From Sphaerosporella brunnea (Eukaryota > Ascomycota > Pezizomycetes > Pezizales > Pyronemataceae), in NCBI GenBank assembly GCA_008704415.1, contig VXIS01000328.1, forward strand, positions 1 to 53,669: a DNA stretch of 53,669 bases, read 5' to 3'. The notes below the pieces were generated by a model that saw nothing but the letters and a program-made list of their open reading frames with translations, had not been told where the DNA came from and made no database searches. A program made the position numbers and the translations under genes. Positions within the stretch are counted from its first letter, which is position 1; each line of letters opens with the position of its first letter. This document shows positions 1 to 11,058 of the stretch, in pieces.

Positions 1-1418
1 ACGCTGTAAAAAAGTAAGTAACCAGTAACACGTCGCGCGTTTGCCTTCTACTACTACTACTCCAACTAAACGAACCCCGTTTCTCGGCTTGTACGAGTGG
101 CATTCCGTGATTGAAGCGCGGCGGGTTGTCTGTGCTCCTCACCTCATTGCCAGAGGAGCCGGTGTGTCAAACAAAGCATGGGCCGGTCGATTCGCATGTC
201 GATTTGATTTGACGACATGGAAATGATGTATATTGGATGGAAGAAGCCGCGGGTGGCAGTATGATACGATAGATAGTTTTCCCCCGTGCCGTGAGCGAAG
301 GACGATATGCATAAAGCCTCTCGCGCGTGTCGTGATAGTTATATGCAGCACTAGGCAGCCGATCCAGCCAGTGCCAGGCAGGCTGCGCTAATACTAATAG
401 AAAATATTAGTAATGGGTCTTGGCGTCCGTGACGCTTGTGCCAAGATTCACACCTTCCTAGGATTAACGTCCGTTTTACTCTCTGCGCGGGGGCATAAAC
501 GAGGTTGCTCTGAAACGATAACGGTTTAATTGAATAGTATGAATAGCAGTACCTAGTACGCCGCCAACGCCAGAAACAATCCCTCCCAAATGCAGCATAG
601 ATGTGACAAAAGTCCCCCCCGTACACGATTTAGGCGCTTTCCCTGGTGACCAGAGCTACCTGAATAATACCTGCCGCTGCTGGCGCCTTAGACCCCAAGA
701 ACGCTTTGGTAGGCTGGCGGTCCTTTTTTTTTTTTTTGCGTTGTGGTGGATAAAAACTTTCTTCTGGCCAGGTCTTCAAGTTGGGTTTATTTGTTTATCA
801 AACACAAACTTTTCCGATTGGTTCCCAAGTTCACGATTACTTGAACACCTGCGCTGTCACCACTCGCAAGAAAGCATCAAGGGATGGTGCACAAATATCT
901 ATGATGACTTCAGTGTTTTTAAACTCTGCGCAGATGGTCGGCAAAAAATGGCTTCACTGGAACTCACTCGGTTTTCACCTTGCGTTTCGCTGGCACATTT
1001 CAATGTTGCATGTGACCTCGAACCCCCCAGCCAATTTGTGGCTAGCCACCAATCACAGAACCCATTTCAATTCATTATAATCGTCACAGCAGCCGTTAAC
1101 GTACAATCAGACAAAAAAAAGGTGCTGTCGATGCAGGCTGAAAAACAGATAGCCAGATGCGCCATGCCCTCGGCGGGGTTCATGCAGAGGCAAAAAGGGA
1201 ATATACCGGAACAAGAGAAAGGAGTCGGGCAACGGCGCAGACAATGTCCATAGAGGCCATGCCTTTACGAGGCTAATAATTGGAGAAAAAACAAAAATAA
1301 ATAAAAATAAATAAAAATGGAAAAATGAAAAAATGTAAAAAGCGAGCCCATGGACTAGACTTGTGCGTCTGAACAGCGATAACAGGCAACGAGGGCTTTT
1401 TCGGGGGTGTCCACTGAG
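1..1418. other. Gene-free left edge
   Basis: I see no supported gene here. The longest open frame (603-1253, plus) has a poly-T stretch translated as Phe, irregular composition and no recognisable motif, so I treat it as chance. A/T-rich simple sequence lies around 1285-1340, just beyond the end of the zinc-finger gene, and could belong to its terminator region. Confidence 0.6.
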
Positions 1419-3448
1419 TCATTGCTGATATTGGTTGACTTCATATTGCCGCTCCCCAGGGACGTACATGTCGTTGGGATCAAAGTGAGATGGATATGGG
1501 GCTTTGGACTGATACCACTGGCCTAGAAGGATCTTAGAGACTATGAATGGGAATGTGAGCTTATGCATTACTCACCTGCGCAGTACTGAGGATTGTCCGT
1601 GGAGCTCTCCACAGCTATTGATGCAGGATTACCCCAATGCCCTTCGAAACCCACACTTCCCTGGTCCCAGTAATGCCTCGGCCGTTTGTTTGCATAATCT
1701 GCTATTATAACTACCTGTCAGGCTAGACACAAAAATTATGGATTTGTGGTTGATGATACCTTGTGAACCAACATTTGAGTAGCTTCTTTTCGCTCGGAGC
1801 AGTGTACTCTGGTGATAGGACCCCATGATCTCGCGAAACAGCTGGACTGCTTCTGGATCTAAATTCGAAAACAACCTGATCACTACCTGGCTCTTTTTCG
1901 AGTCTGACGATTGTTCGAACTTGGCAACGAAGTCGTCCACCTCTTGGAGTGTTAGCTCCTTATGGGAAAGCCTTACTGCTTCTCTGTGCACAGCACTAAT
2001 TTGGAGGCCTAGGGATTCCGTGGTCCTCGATTAGCGCACGACGATTGCTGGGAAATTTAATTAGGACCGACCTTCACTGGACACGCGTTCTGCATGGGGG
2101 TTGGCTCGAAGCAACCCTCCGTTCTCATTCCCCGTCTGCAGCCCACCGTCATGATTGAAGCCACTCGACTGGGCTGCTGCGACCGCTGTCGTCTCCGGCA
2201 AACCTAGCGAGGTTCTATTGAGCACACGGACGGTCTATCTCCCAGAAAGAGGACTCTTACGGTTTATTTCTTCTTTCGAATCAAACTTTTTCCTGCCTGA
2301 TTGAGGATCAATAAGCACGTCCTTTAACATTCCGCTCAAGGTTGCTGGGTCTCGAGCTCGAGTGTCGTTGAAGCAATTTTCCACATCCCTCAAAAGCTCA
2401 GCCATTGCCGTATTTGGAGGTTCATCAAGCTCAGACGTGATGATCGTTCCCCGTAAGCGGCATACATTCTGGTGGGACATTTTCAAGGACTGGCTGAACG
2501 ACCGATGGCCACATCGGTAGGGGCATAGCAGCCAAACTAGATGCCTCGATACATGTTCCCTGAGAAGTTGCGGTCCACTGATCAGTGACATACACCTTCC
2601 GAAGAGTGCAAGGACTGACCTATACTCTCTTAGCTGGTACCAATACCAGTCCCTCCAGGTTTTCGCTTTTGTCGTAGTGCCTTCAGGGTGATGTGAGCGT
2701 TCCCGTGGCTTGGGTGGGTCGTAACGACAGATGGGGCACCAGTAGTGGCAGGAGTCCCCATGTGCGCTGCGAATTCCCGTCAGCCAAAAACCCAAATAGC
2801 ATTACCAGCAAGGGCTCACATGGCTTCCTCTTCTGTGTGGACATACACACTTTTACAACCAGGCGGGAGATTGAGCCTCTGTTTCCTGTAACTAAGCGAG
2901 CACTGAAAGGCGCTTTTATCCTCACCGTCGGAAGGGTTCACGGGCTCGTTGTTTTGCTGGGGACCTTTACTACCGTTGCTTTCTTTACCCTGTTTCCCAA
3001 CCCCGCTCTTCCTGCTGTCTTTCGGTGGTGACGTGTTGGTGAGGGTGTCAGGCCTTCTTCCATCCCGCCGGAGTCTCTGAACACTGGTCTTGCCCCCGCT
3101 ACTAGAATAGGCGGTAATTGTGTCAGGCGATTCTGTAACATTCGAAAGTAATGAGCTAGGTACTCCGGGGCTTGGCTGGAAAGCTTCATTGCAATGGCTA
3201 TTCAGCGCTGCATGTTGATAGCCTCTAGGGGAACCGTGCTCGATTTCCAATAAGGGGTTCCAAGAGTCATCGTCGTTGGCAAGGTATCGCGTTATTGGGA
3301 GTCCTGGTTCTAGCTCTTCGCTGGCAGACCCAGTTGTAGATACACTGTATCCAGCTTCGGGTGTAGCAGGGAAAGAACTAGACACCAAGGGACTGTCCGA
3401 GGCTGTGGCGCTCGAGGGAAGGCTGGGGCCCTGCATAGTCGAAGACAT
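1419..3448 (-). CDS. Two-finger C2H2/C2HC zinc-finger protein, seven exons
   Basis: My spliced model: 3448-2820, 2766-2620, 2559-2261, 2203-2072, 2008-1760, 1698-1576, 1522-1419; 560 aa. All six introns (53, 60, 57, 63, 61, 53 nt) are GT-AG and every junction keeps frame. Residues 1-200 are Ser/Pro/Gly-rich and look disordered. The first finger has CPIC with a following RYDP (C220/C223) and ends with H261-x3-H265. The second is C271-x3-C275-x12-H288-x3-C292. This spacing resembles a large family of uncharacterised fungal C2H2-like proteins (recalled, not searched). The C-terminus is polar, with several Tyr/Gln. An upstream in-frame ATG at 3562 would add 38 residues; I prefer 3448 because the extension is hydrophobic and unlike the rest. 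Function is unknown; nucleic-acid binding is inference. No single open frame shows the whole gene: each exon lies in a fragment. Confidence 0.6.
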
Positions 3449-3562
3449 GGTACCGAGACAAGGCAAAAGAGTTTCCGAGAAAATGAAACGAAACACGGGA
3501 ATTGACGTTGCACTAAGTTGGGTAGCGGAGGGGCGGTGATGAACACAAATTCCGCTCTGCAT

Positions 3563-4312
3563 TCGGGGGGAGGATGGGCTTTATGAGAAGCCTTTGGCGG
3601 GGGCGCTGGCGCGCCCAAGTTGCACCAGAGCGATGGCAAAACGCTGCTATGGTGCCCACAGTGTGCTCACTCGGAGGCAGTGGTGCTCAGCTTTAGTCCG
3701 GGCTGTAGGAGGTTGTCTTGGGCGTGGAGGCCGTGTGCGGGTGTGCGGGTGTGCGGGCTAGATGGGGGAGAACGAGGCACATCGAGATACTGGTCGCTCG
3801 GAGGCCGGGTCTCAAGCGGGTGTCGCGGTTGCTTACGGTGGAGGCAGCCATACTTTCCCCTTATCTTCTCATGTTTGCTTGCATGCAGCTGTTATGTTTG
3901 TCGTGTGGGGGATGATCCGGGTTTTTAGAGGCACATGCTGCATATGCTGCCGCCAGATGAGGTCGAAAAGCAAGACTCCTAGTTGTTCTGCTCTGGGTTT
4001 GATCTGATGCGGCGGCGGCGGGATCAGATCTCGATTTCATTAGTTCTGCAATGTCCCAAGATAGTTCACGCCTGAGACGATCAAAGCTGTATATTCCACG
4101 CCTGAGAAAATGAAATAGCTCGTGTTACACAAGTGACCTGGCCAGCAGAATTATGCAAAACACTCTGATAGAGTACTAACCATCCAATACCCAGTTGCAC
4201 TGAGCCATGTGGTCACTGGCGCAACCACACATAACATGGCTGGCCAGAAAACGGTTGCGAAATAGAATGAACGGTTTCGAACAGCCACCGTTCCAGGTAC
4301 CTAACTACTAAG
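3563..4312. other. Upstream region of the zinc-finger gene
   Basis: The spacer is G/T-rich at 3700-3800. A near-duplicate short motif, CACGCCTGAGA, occurs at about 4066 and 4099. It presumably holds the promoter of the leftward gene. No coding signal was found. Confidence 0.5.
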
Positions 4313-4464
4313 TACTTGTGGCAGGCATTTAGAACCAACAAATGCGGGCGAGACTTCCCCGCTCTGGTGATTTTCACCTCATGCAGCTCATCACTTCCCC
4401 TCCGAGCAAGCTTCGGCCACTTGCTGCACTTGCATTTTTTGGTTCTAAATGCCAGCCACGAGTA
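4313..4464. mobile_element. TA-flanked MITE, 152 bp
   Basis: The left end CTTGTGGCAGGCATTTAGAA and the right end, read on the other strand CTCGTGGCTGGCATTTAGAA, form terminal inverted repeats of about 30 bp with two mismatches in the first 20. The dinucleotide TA flanks both sides (4313-4314 and 4463-4464), as expected for the Tc1/mariner superfamily. There is no coding capacity. The interior is about 90 bp. Confidence 0.8.
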
Positions 4465-6632
4465 ACTATCTGTTTGCTGGGGCTGTGATTACGATAAGCC
4501 ATCGTTGGATAACTCCGCATCCGCGACCGCGAGGCTGGCCGGTGTGGAGCTTGTGAATGCCGGTGTACGTCGTGATTCGCTTGGTACAGACATGCGGGCG
4601 GATTAGGGTTAATGGTTAGCGGAATTCCGCCCCATTCTGCGCGTGCGAGTGGATCTCAGGGTCCAGGCACCGCAAACAGGGCTCCTATGCAAGAATATAT
4701 AGCAAGCAGTGGGTCCATACAATTCACCCTTCCCCCTCCATCCCACCGCCACCGGTTCCCCCCCCCGAACCCTGTTCCTCTCATCCCTTCCATCCCGCAT
4801 CCCTCGGTCTTCAATCGTCGGGAATCTTAATCCGCCCCCGCGATAGCGTTTTTACCATGGGCGAACTGATAACTATTATCCATCGGGCCGTGTGATTGGA
4901 CTGGGCTAACAACCGGTGGTCTGTACTGCAAACATAGCCCGAGCGCTTCATCTCGGCAACCGATTGCCCCCAACAAACACTCTCCAAACGACCAATATCT
5001 GTCCAAACGGAATAGAAGCTCTTTTAGTGGGCTCAACGATCGATTGTCGAAAGTATCCGTCTTCCACTGCACTGGCCAGAACTAGAGCCAAACGGACTTT
5101 GCCGTTCTCGTATCAGGCACATTGCCTTAGGCACATAATAGGGATATCATGCTAGGGGAAGGGTGCCCGAAGTAGGTGGTGGACGTGATAGCAATCCAAC
5201 TGGTCGAGGCCCCATAGCAGACCCGGTCTAGCAGCCCCGTGCAGAGAAAACTGTTCTAACTACTGGAAGGTTCTCCTGCAACTCTGGGCCCAACAACACC
5301 CTTGATGAGGACTGAGGGACGAGTAGGATGGAGCCTAGAGGAGGAGCAGGGGACAGTGCTGTCTGCCAACTGTTTACTTCTCCAGTGCGGATTGTCCACG
5401 AGGGCGAGGGTTGGTCAATTCGGCCTAAGTCTCCTGGTCGAAGCACCGAAGGGAGGGTTGGCCAACAAACTCTGGCTTGAGACGGGGGCACCAGAAGACG
5501 CACATGGCAGCTGGTATGCCGTCTAACTGGTGAATTTGCCTCCAAAAAAACACCTGGCCCCTTCTGCTGGGTCCAGAAATGGCCAACTCAACACGAAGAG
5601 GGACCAATAGGACTCCGGAGCCATAACTATACATACAAAAAATTATGCCTCTCCAAAACGCCTGAATCTCAGCTCCTCCCCCGTTGGGGCTTAGTCTACG
5701 TATACTATAGCCAGGCGGTCACTAGAGTCAGAATGCCAACAACATTGAGGCGATCACGATATCGGAAGGAGAGGGTAGACGGGAAGGTATTCCAACTAAT
5801 CAATGCCCCTCGATCCAGGCCGGCTCTAGGCTTCTGATGCCCCGCCTGCCCACAAACAAGGGGCTGTGCCAAAAACAGCGGAAGCCTTCCCGCGGCTCTA
5901 ACTCTCTCAGCTCGTTGGAATATCACCCTTGTTCTGTCAAAATTTTATCCACAGCTGTCTTTTTTGTGTCGCGTTAGACGATCACAGTTCTATCCATTGG
6001 CTTTTGGGAAGCAAGGCTCAAAAGGCGGAGTCGAAGAAGACACTGAGTGTGGACCACAGGAGAGTAAGGAATGGACGCCTACGTCCCATGCCCTGCGGCC
6101 GACTACGGTTACGGGGCACTACATCATAAGTCTGTATAGCACGACAAAACTTTCAGGCAGATTATACCGCTCAGTACTTTTCTTAGACGCCTCAAGCGCT
6201 GTTCCCTGACAGTGGCTGATGCAGAATCCGCAGGAGAACCTAGGCTTTCAGGGAAAACAAAAAAAAAAAGTTTAAAGGCATTGACAAACAAAAAGCCCTC
6301 AGTTGGCCTCACAGATGCCTGTGGAGGCATTGGGTTGTGTCACCTGCAAGGTGCCGACCCAAAGCCATGGACTCGCGGGCCAATCACACTGTGAGGGCAT
6401 AAAAAAAGACCACAGTGGAGCCAGCCTTATCACCGACTGCGTCATGCCTACAGCAGTCGGGCCGTTAATCATCGCTACGACGCGCTAGTGGACGGAAAGC
6501 CTTTTTGACATCACTCGTTATTCCCCAAGCAAGGTCTTAAAGCATGAGCTTCAGTGAAGCCAACTTGCTCCTACTCCCCTTCCCTTCATTCGTTTCCCAC
6601 AGCAACTCCGAGTTTTAAGTTACCTTAAGGTA
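4465..6632. other. Gene-poor spacer with a possible broken 5' gene end
   Basis: At 4690-4860 there is a promoter-like arrangement: an AATATATAGC box, a long C/T-rich tract, then an ATG in an ACCATGG context at 4857. The frame closes after 12 codons; a 48-nt GT-AG intron with a GCTAAC branch site would extend it to about 36 residues. No family is recognised and nothing follows in frame, so this may be a truncated gene start. The remainder (5100-6600) holds no coherent frame. A segment near 6356-6425 resembles 7790-7848. Confidence 0.4.
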
Positions 6633-6751
6633 TACCGTATTATCCTGGTAATAAGGCAATGTGGCTAAGTGACTTTGCCAGGAGGCTGAGTGACTTCCAC
6701 ACAGAGGGCAGTGACTTTGCCACATTGCCTTATTACCGAGATAATACGGTA
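6633..6751. mobile_element. TA-flanked MITE, 119 bp (TACCGTATT group)
   Basis: The inverted repeats begin TACCGTATTATCCTGGTAAT on the left and, on the opposite strand, TACCGTATTATCTCGGTAAT on the right, then continue through AAGGCAATGTGG for about 32 bp. TA occupies both ends. The interior repeats GTGACTT-containing motifs, so almost the whole element folds back on itself. A 28-nt stretch (6653-6680) recurs exactly at 53131-53158. Confidence 0.85.
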
Positions 6752-7043
6752 TTTTCCAAATATTACCTAGTACATCCTCACAGACGCTCCAAAGGCAACA
6801 TTGCCAGCTCATCACAACCCAGCGGAACACTATGTTACCGATTCAGCGACAGCAGCATTAAAGTCTTTGACCAGAGGCTGGAATACGACTCTTGAAGTTG
6901 TTCCTGGCAACACCGACAACAACTGCCATGAATGAATTAGCTTTCAAATAAACAAAGAAAGCAAGAGAGCTATCTCTCTAGGACTTGTTTATGGTTCACT
7001 CTCACAGCTACCGGAAGGCGGATATCCTGTGGTACGTTTTCAT

Positions 7044-7308
7044 TACTCGACGATTTTTTAAGTATCCGGATGCCCAGAAACCCTAACCCAGGCCGGCGCT
7101 TACAGGTGACTGGGGAGCTCCCCACGAGCGAGCTTCCAGAGCTCGCGTAGGCGCTCAAAAAAAACAAGGGCCGTCAGTGGTGTGCTGGGGGTTTATCATG
7201 TGGAAGAACGGAGTGATCTCGCGCGGGCGCTGATGTTGAAGAGGATGTAAGCCCTGGGTCTGGGCTAGGGTTTCCAGGGCATTCGGATACTTAAAAAATC
7301 GTCGAGTA
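7044..7308. mobile_element. TA-flanked MITE, 265 bp
   Basis: The left terminus CTCGACGATTTTTTAAGTAT matches the right terminus exactly over its first 20 bases when reverse-complemented. The repeat continues, with a few mismatches, for about 45 bp. TA lies at both ends (7044-7045, 7307-7308). It is non-coding. Its termini differ from the TACCGTATT group, so it is a separate family. Confidence 0.85.
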
Positions 7309-8380
7309 GAGAGCAAGCAAACCAGGCTCCAAATGATAGATGAAACGTAAAACCCACTGATACTTCACAACCGTTTGTCCCCCGTCTCTGTCTTTGAATA
7401 GTGATTGCTAACTAACTGGTAGCAGAAGTTAGCACCCGAAAGACGATACACGTGCAACTAGTGTAGTGCCCGCCCCTCAAAAACCGAAACCGGTTTGGCC
7501 ACAGAGCTGGAGGGGGGGGGGGGCAGATGAGAGGCGGGGACAGGCAAAAAGGCTGTTTTTGTGGAGAGTGGGGCTGTTTGTCATGTGGCTCGGTTTTATG
7601 TCGTGGGCATGGGTGTAGGCTTTTGGGACTCTGATTTATTTTTCTCAGCCCGTATTTTCTTCACTTGTGAGTTGTGAGCCGACTGTAGAGTGAGAGTGTC
7701 CTACCAACCACCGCTCTCGATCCTCAACACCAATTAACCACCGTGTACCCAACACCAGCAACGTGAGCGTTGGGAACATATCACGCTGGCCCAAATCCGT
7801 GGCCAATCAGACCGTGAAGGCGTAACCAAGCCCACTGGGGAGTCAGCCCGCCCGCCTGCCGAGGAGTCATGATCAGGTGACCAGTTATGGCTATAGCCCG
7901 CTGTATATCTAGCAGGCCGAAACGTTCTGCAAGTGGTTTCTCGGTCTCTGCTTCCAGGTGTCTTCCTTGGTATGTTGATGTCTCCTCAGCCCAACAAAGT
8001 TGAAGCATCTAAAAACACTTTGCTCCACTAGCCCCGACCACTATCTCCAAGCAATTATTTTCTCATAAACTTGTGTGTGATCCTTTTTTTGTTTTTTTGT
8101 TTTACTGCCCGCAAAGCACTGGGAAAGCTAGGCCCACTCACCGTGTACCGCACATTAGGGGGTTGCGGGTGTTTCTTCCTATTTGATCCCCGGGTACTAC
8201 TTATGTGGTGTAGCAGCCTCGTAAGGCCGCTCGCTGCCCGCCTGCACCGCCTCGCCCACATGTAGAGTACCGTATGCCCGTCCATAGGCTCCAGTACTAG
8301 CTCTGTACCATAAACCATACATCACATAACTCAATTCTTTTTTCCATTCCTAAAGTCGCAACGTTGCAACGCATTGATAC
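7309..8380. other. Spacer without genes
   Basis: No supported frame. It contains a G-run near 7513 and a segment at 7790-7848 similar to 6356-6425 (shared blocks around CCAATCA, GTGA-GGC and CCA-TGG-GAGTCAGCC), which suggests two diverged copies of an unnamed repeat. Confidence 0.4.
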
Positions 8381-8590
8381 CAGTGGGTGACTTCCCGTCG
8401 CTCTACAGCGGCCGAATAGATCGATGTTGTATGCAACAAACAACCATCTATACGTGCTGTATAGATCCAATGAATAGAAAAGGGTGTGGAGACCCCTGTA
8501 TAGCAACGGCCTATTTGGCAGCGATAGAATGCCAGAAATCAGATAAGCAATTGTTCTATTCGGTCCCATAGAGCGACAGGAAGTGAGTTC
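8381..8590. repeat. MITE-like repeat, copy 1 (partner at 41.7 kb)
   Basis: The segment shares, in order, GGGTGACTTCCCGTCGCT, GGCCGAATAGATCGAT, ATCTATACGTGCT, TGGAGACCCC, CGATAGAATGCCA and TTGTTCTATTCGGTCCCA with 41711-41921. The ends are inverted relative to each other (GTGACTTCCCGTCGCTC against GAGCGACAGGAAGTGA), so this is a diverged copy of the same inverted-repeat element. The right end is mutated. Confidence 0.75.
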
Positions 8591-9228
8591 CGGCGACATT
8601 GCGTCGATCAGAGCCTGCAAGGCTTCCCAGCCACAGTTTGTGGTCCCACTGTACTAGTGGCCGAGGGAGGGAACCACTGTGCTGAGTGAATGGAAAAGAT
8701 ATTTCGCGCAAATCCAAAGAGGTTCAGCCAAATCTTTCTGCACTGTGGGAGGTGGTCCCTATTGCTTCGAAGGGCGTACCTCCAGAGCAACTTCTTCGCT
8801 GCTACATATCAACAGATAGAGCGTGCCTATTCGACTTCTTGAGGCTTGCGCTGCAGAAGATGTGTACAGGGCTCCCGGAAAGCTAGCGATGCGAAGGATC
8901 ACAAAGTGTCACCCGCTCGCGTAGGGTTTCATGTTTGACCAATTACCCGACGCTCTATCTCAGCCAGGCAAAATCCTCAGTTCTTTACGCTTTTTTGCAT
9001 CATAGTTAATCATGTTGCCTTTTAACATAGCACACACAGTGAAGGTAAACAATAATGGGGAGCTTCTACAGTTCCGGATTCTGAGGCACTGAGAGTGAGC
9101 CCCAACCATCGTTAAACTACAAAACTTCCTGTCTGCTACATGGAAATAAACCCATCCCAGAGGGGATGGAAAAACCGCTGGCGGAGCATGTCGGATGCAC
9201 CCTCCTCAACACCTCCCACTCCTCCTAT
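8591..9228. other. Spacer downstream of the 9.2-kb gene
   Basis: No gene is supported. It presumably includes the 3' flank of the leftward gene ending at 9229. Confidence 0.5.
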
Positions 9229-9957
9229 TCAGCTAGTCGCCGCCTTCGCCTTCAACCTGGCGCTCCTGCGGACTCTGACTTTCTCCAGGCGAAAAAACTT
9301 CCTTTTCCACATCTCACCAAAGCGCACAACCCCATGCTTCTGTATCCCCTTCACAAGCCCAGCCTTAACCTTGGAAAAGGGTTCCGTTTTCTGTGACTTT
9401 GGCTGTGGAAGCACCACCTCAACGGCCGACTCAAAAAGCCGATCTCGGAACCGTCTCCATTGCACCAGCATGCTACAGACACCGACCATCTCATCCACGA
9501 CAGCGTTGCCCTCCGCAAAGGATGGCAGTTCCGCCGGCTTTCCCGCCGTTGGCTTTCGCCGCTCCAGTAGCACCGGCCTTATCGCCAACATCGCAGTCAT
9601 GATATCCCGCGCCTTTTGTGTGGCTCCAAACGCCTGCGCTCTCGCCTTCCGCGCTAGTTCCACCGCCGCAGCGACTTCCTCCTCCGTGCCGCCAGCCGTT
9701 GAGGCCTTTTCGGCGGCGAATAGCGCGGCTTCGGTGGCATTGACTGACATTACGTTCCTGGTGACGGTCCGTTCGATCAGAGCGATGAACGCGTCCTCGA
9801 GGGACTCGATACGGCGGGCAACGGGGTACGCGCCGTACAAACAGAAAATCGCGAACGCGGTTGGGTTTGCGGCAAGGAGATTGTACAGCGTTCGAGGGGA
9901 AGGGAGCGAGATGAGCGAGAGGATGATCTCCCAGAGGACGTCGAGGTTGCGATCCAT
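9229..9957 (-). CDS. Hypothetical protein, 242 aa, single exon
   Basis: An uninterrupted frame begins at an ATG at 9957. The N-terminal 50 residues are hydrophobic/amphipathic (LWEIILSLISL, then AFAIFCLYGAYPVARRI), the middle is Ala- and Glu-rich and probably alpha-helical or coiled, and the C-terminus is strongly basic (KRKFFRLEKVRVRRSARLK). I recognise no family. The longer frame on the opposite strand (9140-9973) has shadow-like composition, Ser/Arg/Thr-rich without helices, and was not chosen. It runs in the same direction as the hydroxylase gene 283 bp upstream. A membrane or organelle location is possible from the N-terminus but unproven. Confidence 0.6.
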   Translation of the reverse strand: MDRNLDVLWEIILSLISLPSPRTLYNLLAANPTAFAIFCLYGAYPVARRIESLEDAFIALIERTVTRNVMSVNATEAALFAAEKASTAGGTEEEVAAAVELARKARAQAFGATQKARDIMTAMLAIRPVLLERRKPTAGKPAELPSFAEGNAVVDEMVGVCSMLVQWRRFRDRLFESAVEVVLPQPKSQKTEPFSKVKAGLVKGIQKHGVVRFGEMWKRKFFRLEKVRVRRSARLKAKAATS

Positions 9958-10239
9958 GGATGTTGTGCCGTGATGGGTGGTGGTGGTGGTGGTCGCCTAC
10001 GTTTGGTTGTGTCTTAGCTTCCTTACAGCTCGGGCCGTAGATCAATCGCCTAACCAACCTACCTCTGTTCCCCACCCCGCCCTCAGCAACACCACCTCCA
10101 TGCTTTCTTCCCGGAATCGACATCACGCAGCGATGCCTTGTCGTCATTCCGTTTACCGTTCCATCGCTTTTTGGCACGCAGACCAGCTCAACCGGAAAGC
10201 AGCAGGAAATTTATTTTCAACAAAACATGACTGATTCAA

Positions 10240-10989
10240 CTAGTCTCTGTATCCCGTTTCGTCTCCCTCCGTTCTTCCCTTCCCCGCGGCCTCAACACTC
10301 CTCATTTCAGTTCCAAAGACCCAATCCAAAAACGCAAACGTCCCGTACCCGCCGCGTACCCCTACCTCATGGTGCCGATCATGTCTCTCCGCCAACAGGC
10401 CAACCTTAAACCCCGAGTGCAGCGTCGCGCTCTCAAATCCCACCGTTCCCACAAACGTCCACATACTCCACACACTTGCGCGCACCAGCAACGGCGGTAC
10501 CATAATCGGCACAAAGCACGTCAACACGTGCTCCAGCGGGTGCGCATACTGCGCGGCCAGCGCAACGGGCGCTGTAAACGAGTGGTGGATTTTGTGGATC
10601 CGCCGGTAGAGAGCCGGCCGGTGGAGCAGCGAGTGCATCCCATAGAAAAGACATTCGCAAAGTGGGATGCAGAGCGCGATGTCGCGCACTAGGCCTAGCG
10701 GCGATGGTTGAGGGCCTGCTGCGTACGGCGCGGCCCCCAGAAGCGTACTGTGCACTACGTGCACCAGCGTTTGCAGCGAGAGTCCGAGGAGCTGGTTTTG
10801 CAACACCACCTTTGCGCAGTGCTGAAGCTCCGAGGCTGTTGGCTCCGCCTGCGAGGGCTGCGTTTTGTGGCGACGCGCAAAAGCGGGGAAGAGGCGGGGG
10901 GTTGCGAGGTATACGCTCGAGGGCAGCCAGAAACAGAGGAGCTGGGTGAGCGCTGTTCCAGCGAGCTCAAGAAGCAATGGTGAAGCCAT
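10240..10989 (-). CDS. Fatty acid hydroxylase / sterol desaturase family protein
   Basis: This is a 249-residue membrane oxygenase of the di-iron, eight-histidine type. The three His boxes are visible: H119-x3-H123 (HSLLH), H132-x2-HH (HKIHH, 132-136) and H203-x2-HH (HDRHH, 203-207). Accessory histidines at 150, 154 and 191 (HPLEH, TLHSGFK) fit the superfamily. There are about four hydrophobic segments. Such enzymes hydroxylate or desaturate sterols or long-chain lipids in the ER membrane; the substrate cannot be told from sequence. I start at the ATG at 10989; another in-frame ATG at 11058 would add 23 His/Phe-rich residues. It is a single exon, and compact compared with ERG3/ERG25-type enzymes. 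Confidence 0.85.
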   Translation of the reverse strand: MASPLLLELAGTALTQLLCFWLPSSVYLATPRLFPAFARRHKTQPSQAEPTASELQHCAKVVLQNQLLGLSLQTLVHVVHSTLLGAAPYAAGPQPSPLGLVRDIALCIPLCECLFYGMHSLLHRPALYRRIHKIHHSFTAPVALAAQYAHPLEHVLTCFVPIMVPPLLVRASVWSMWTFVGTVGFESATLHSGFKVGLLAERHDRHHEVGVRGGYGTFAFLDWVFGTEMRSVEAAGKGRTEGDETGYRD

Positions 10990-11058
10990 CGAAACAAGTT
11001 TTGCGTCAAGCAAATCGACATGCTGATGGCGGACAAAAAAGAAATGCCTGCTGCACAT

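Noticed and set aside
603..1253. 216-codon plus-strand frame
   Set aside because: Contains a translated T-run, irregular composition and no motif or splice partner; looks like chance.
9140..9973. 277-codon plus-strand frame, longer than the annotated gene on the other strand
   Set aside because: Composition (Ser/Thr/Arg-rich, no helices) is that of an antisense shadow; the minus frame has helical, biased protein-like text and a good ATG.
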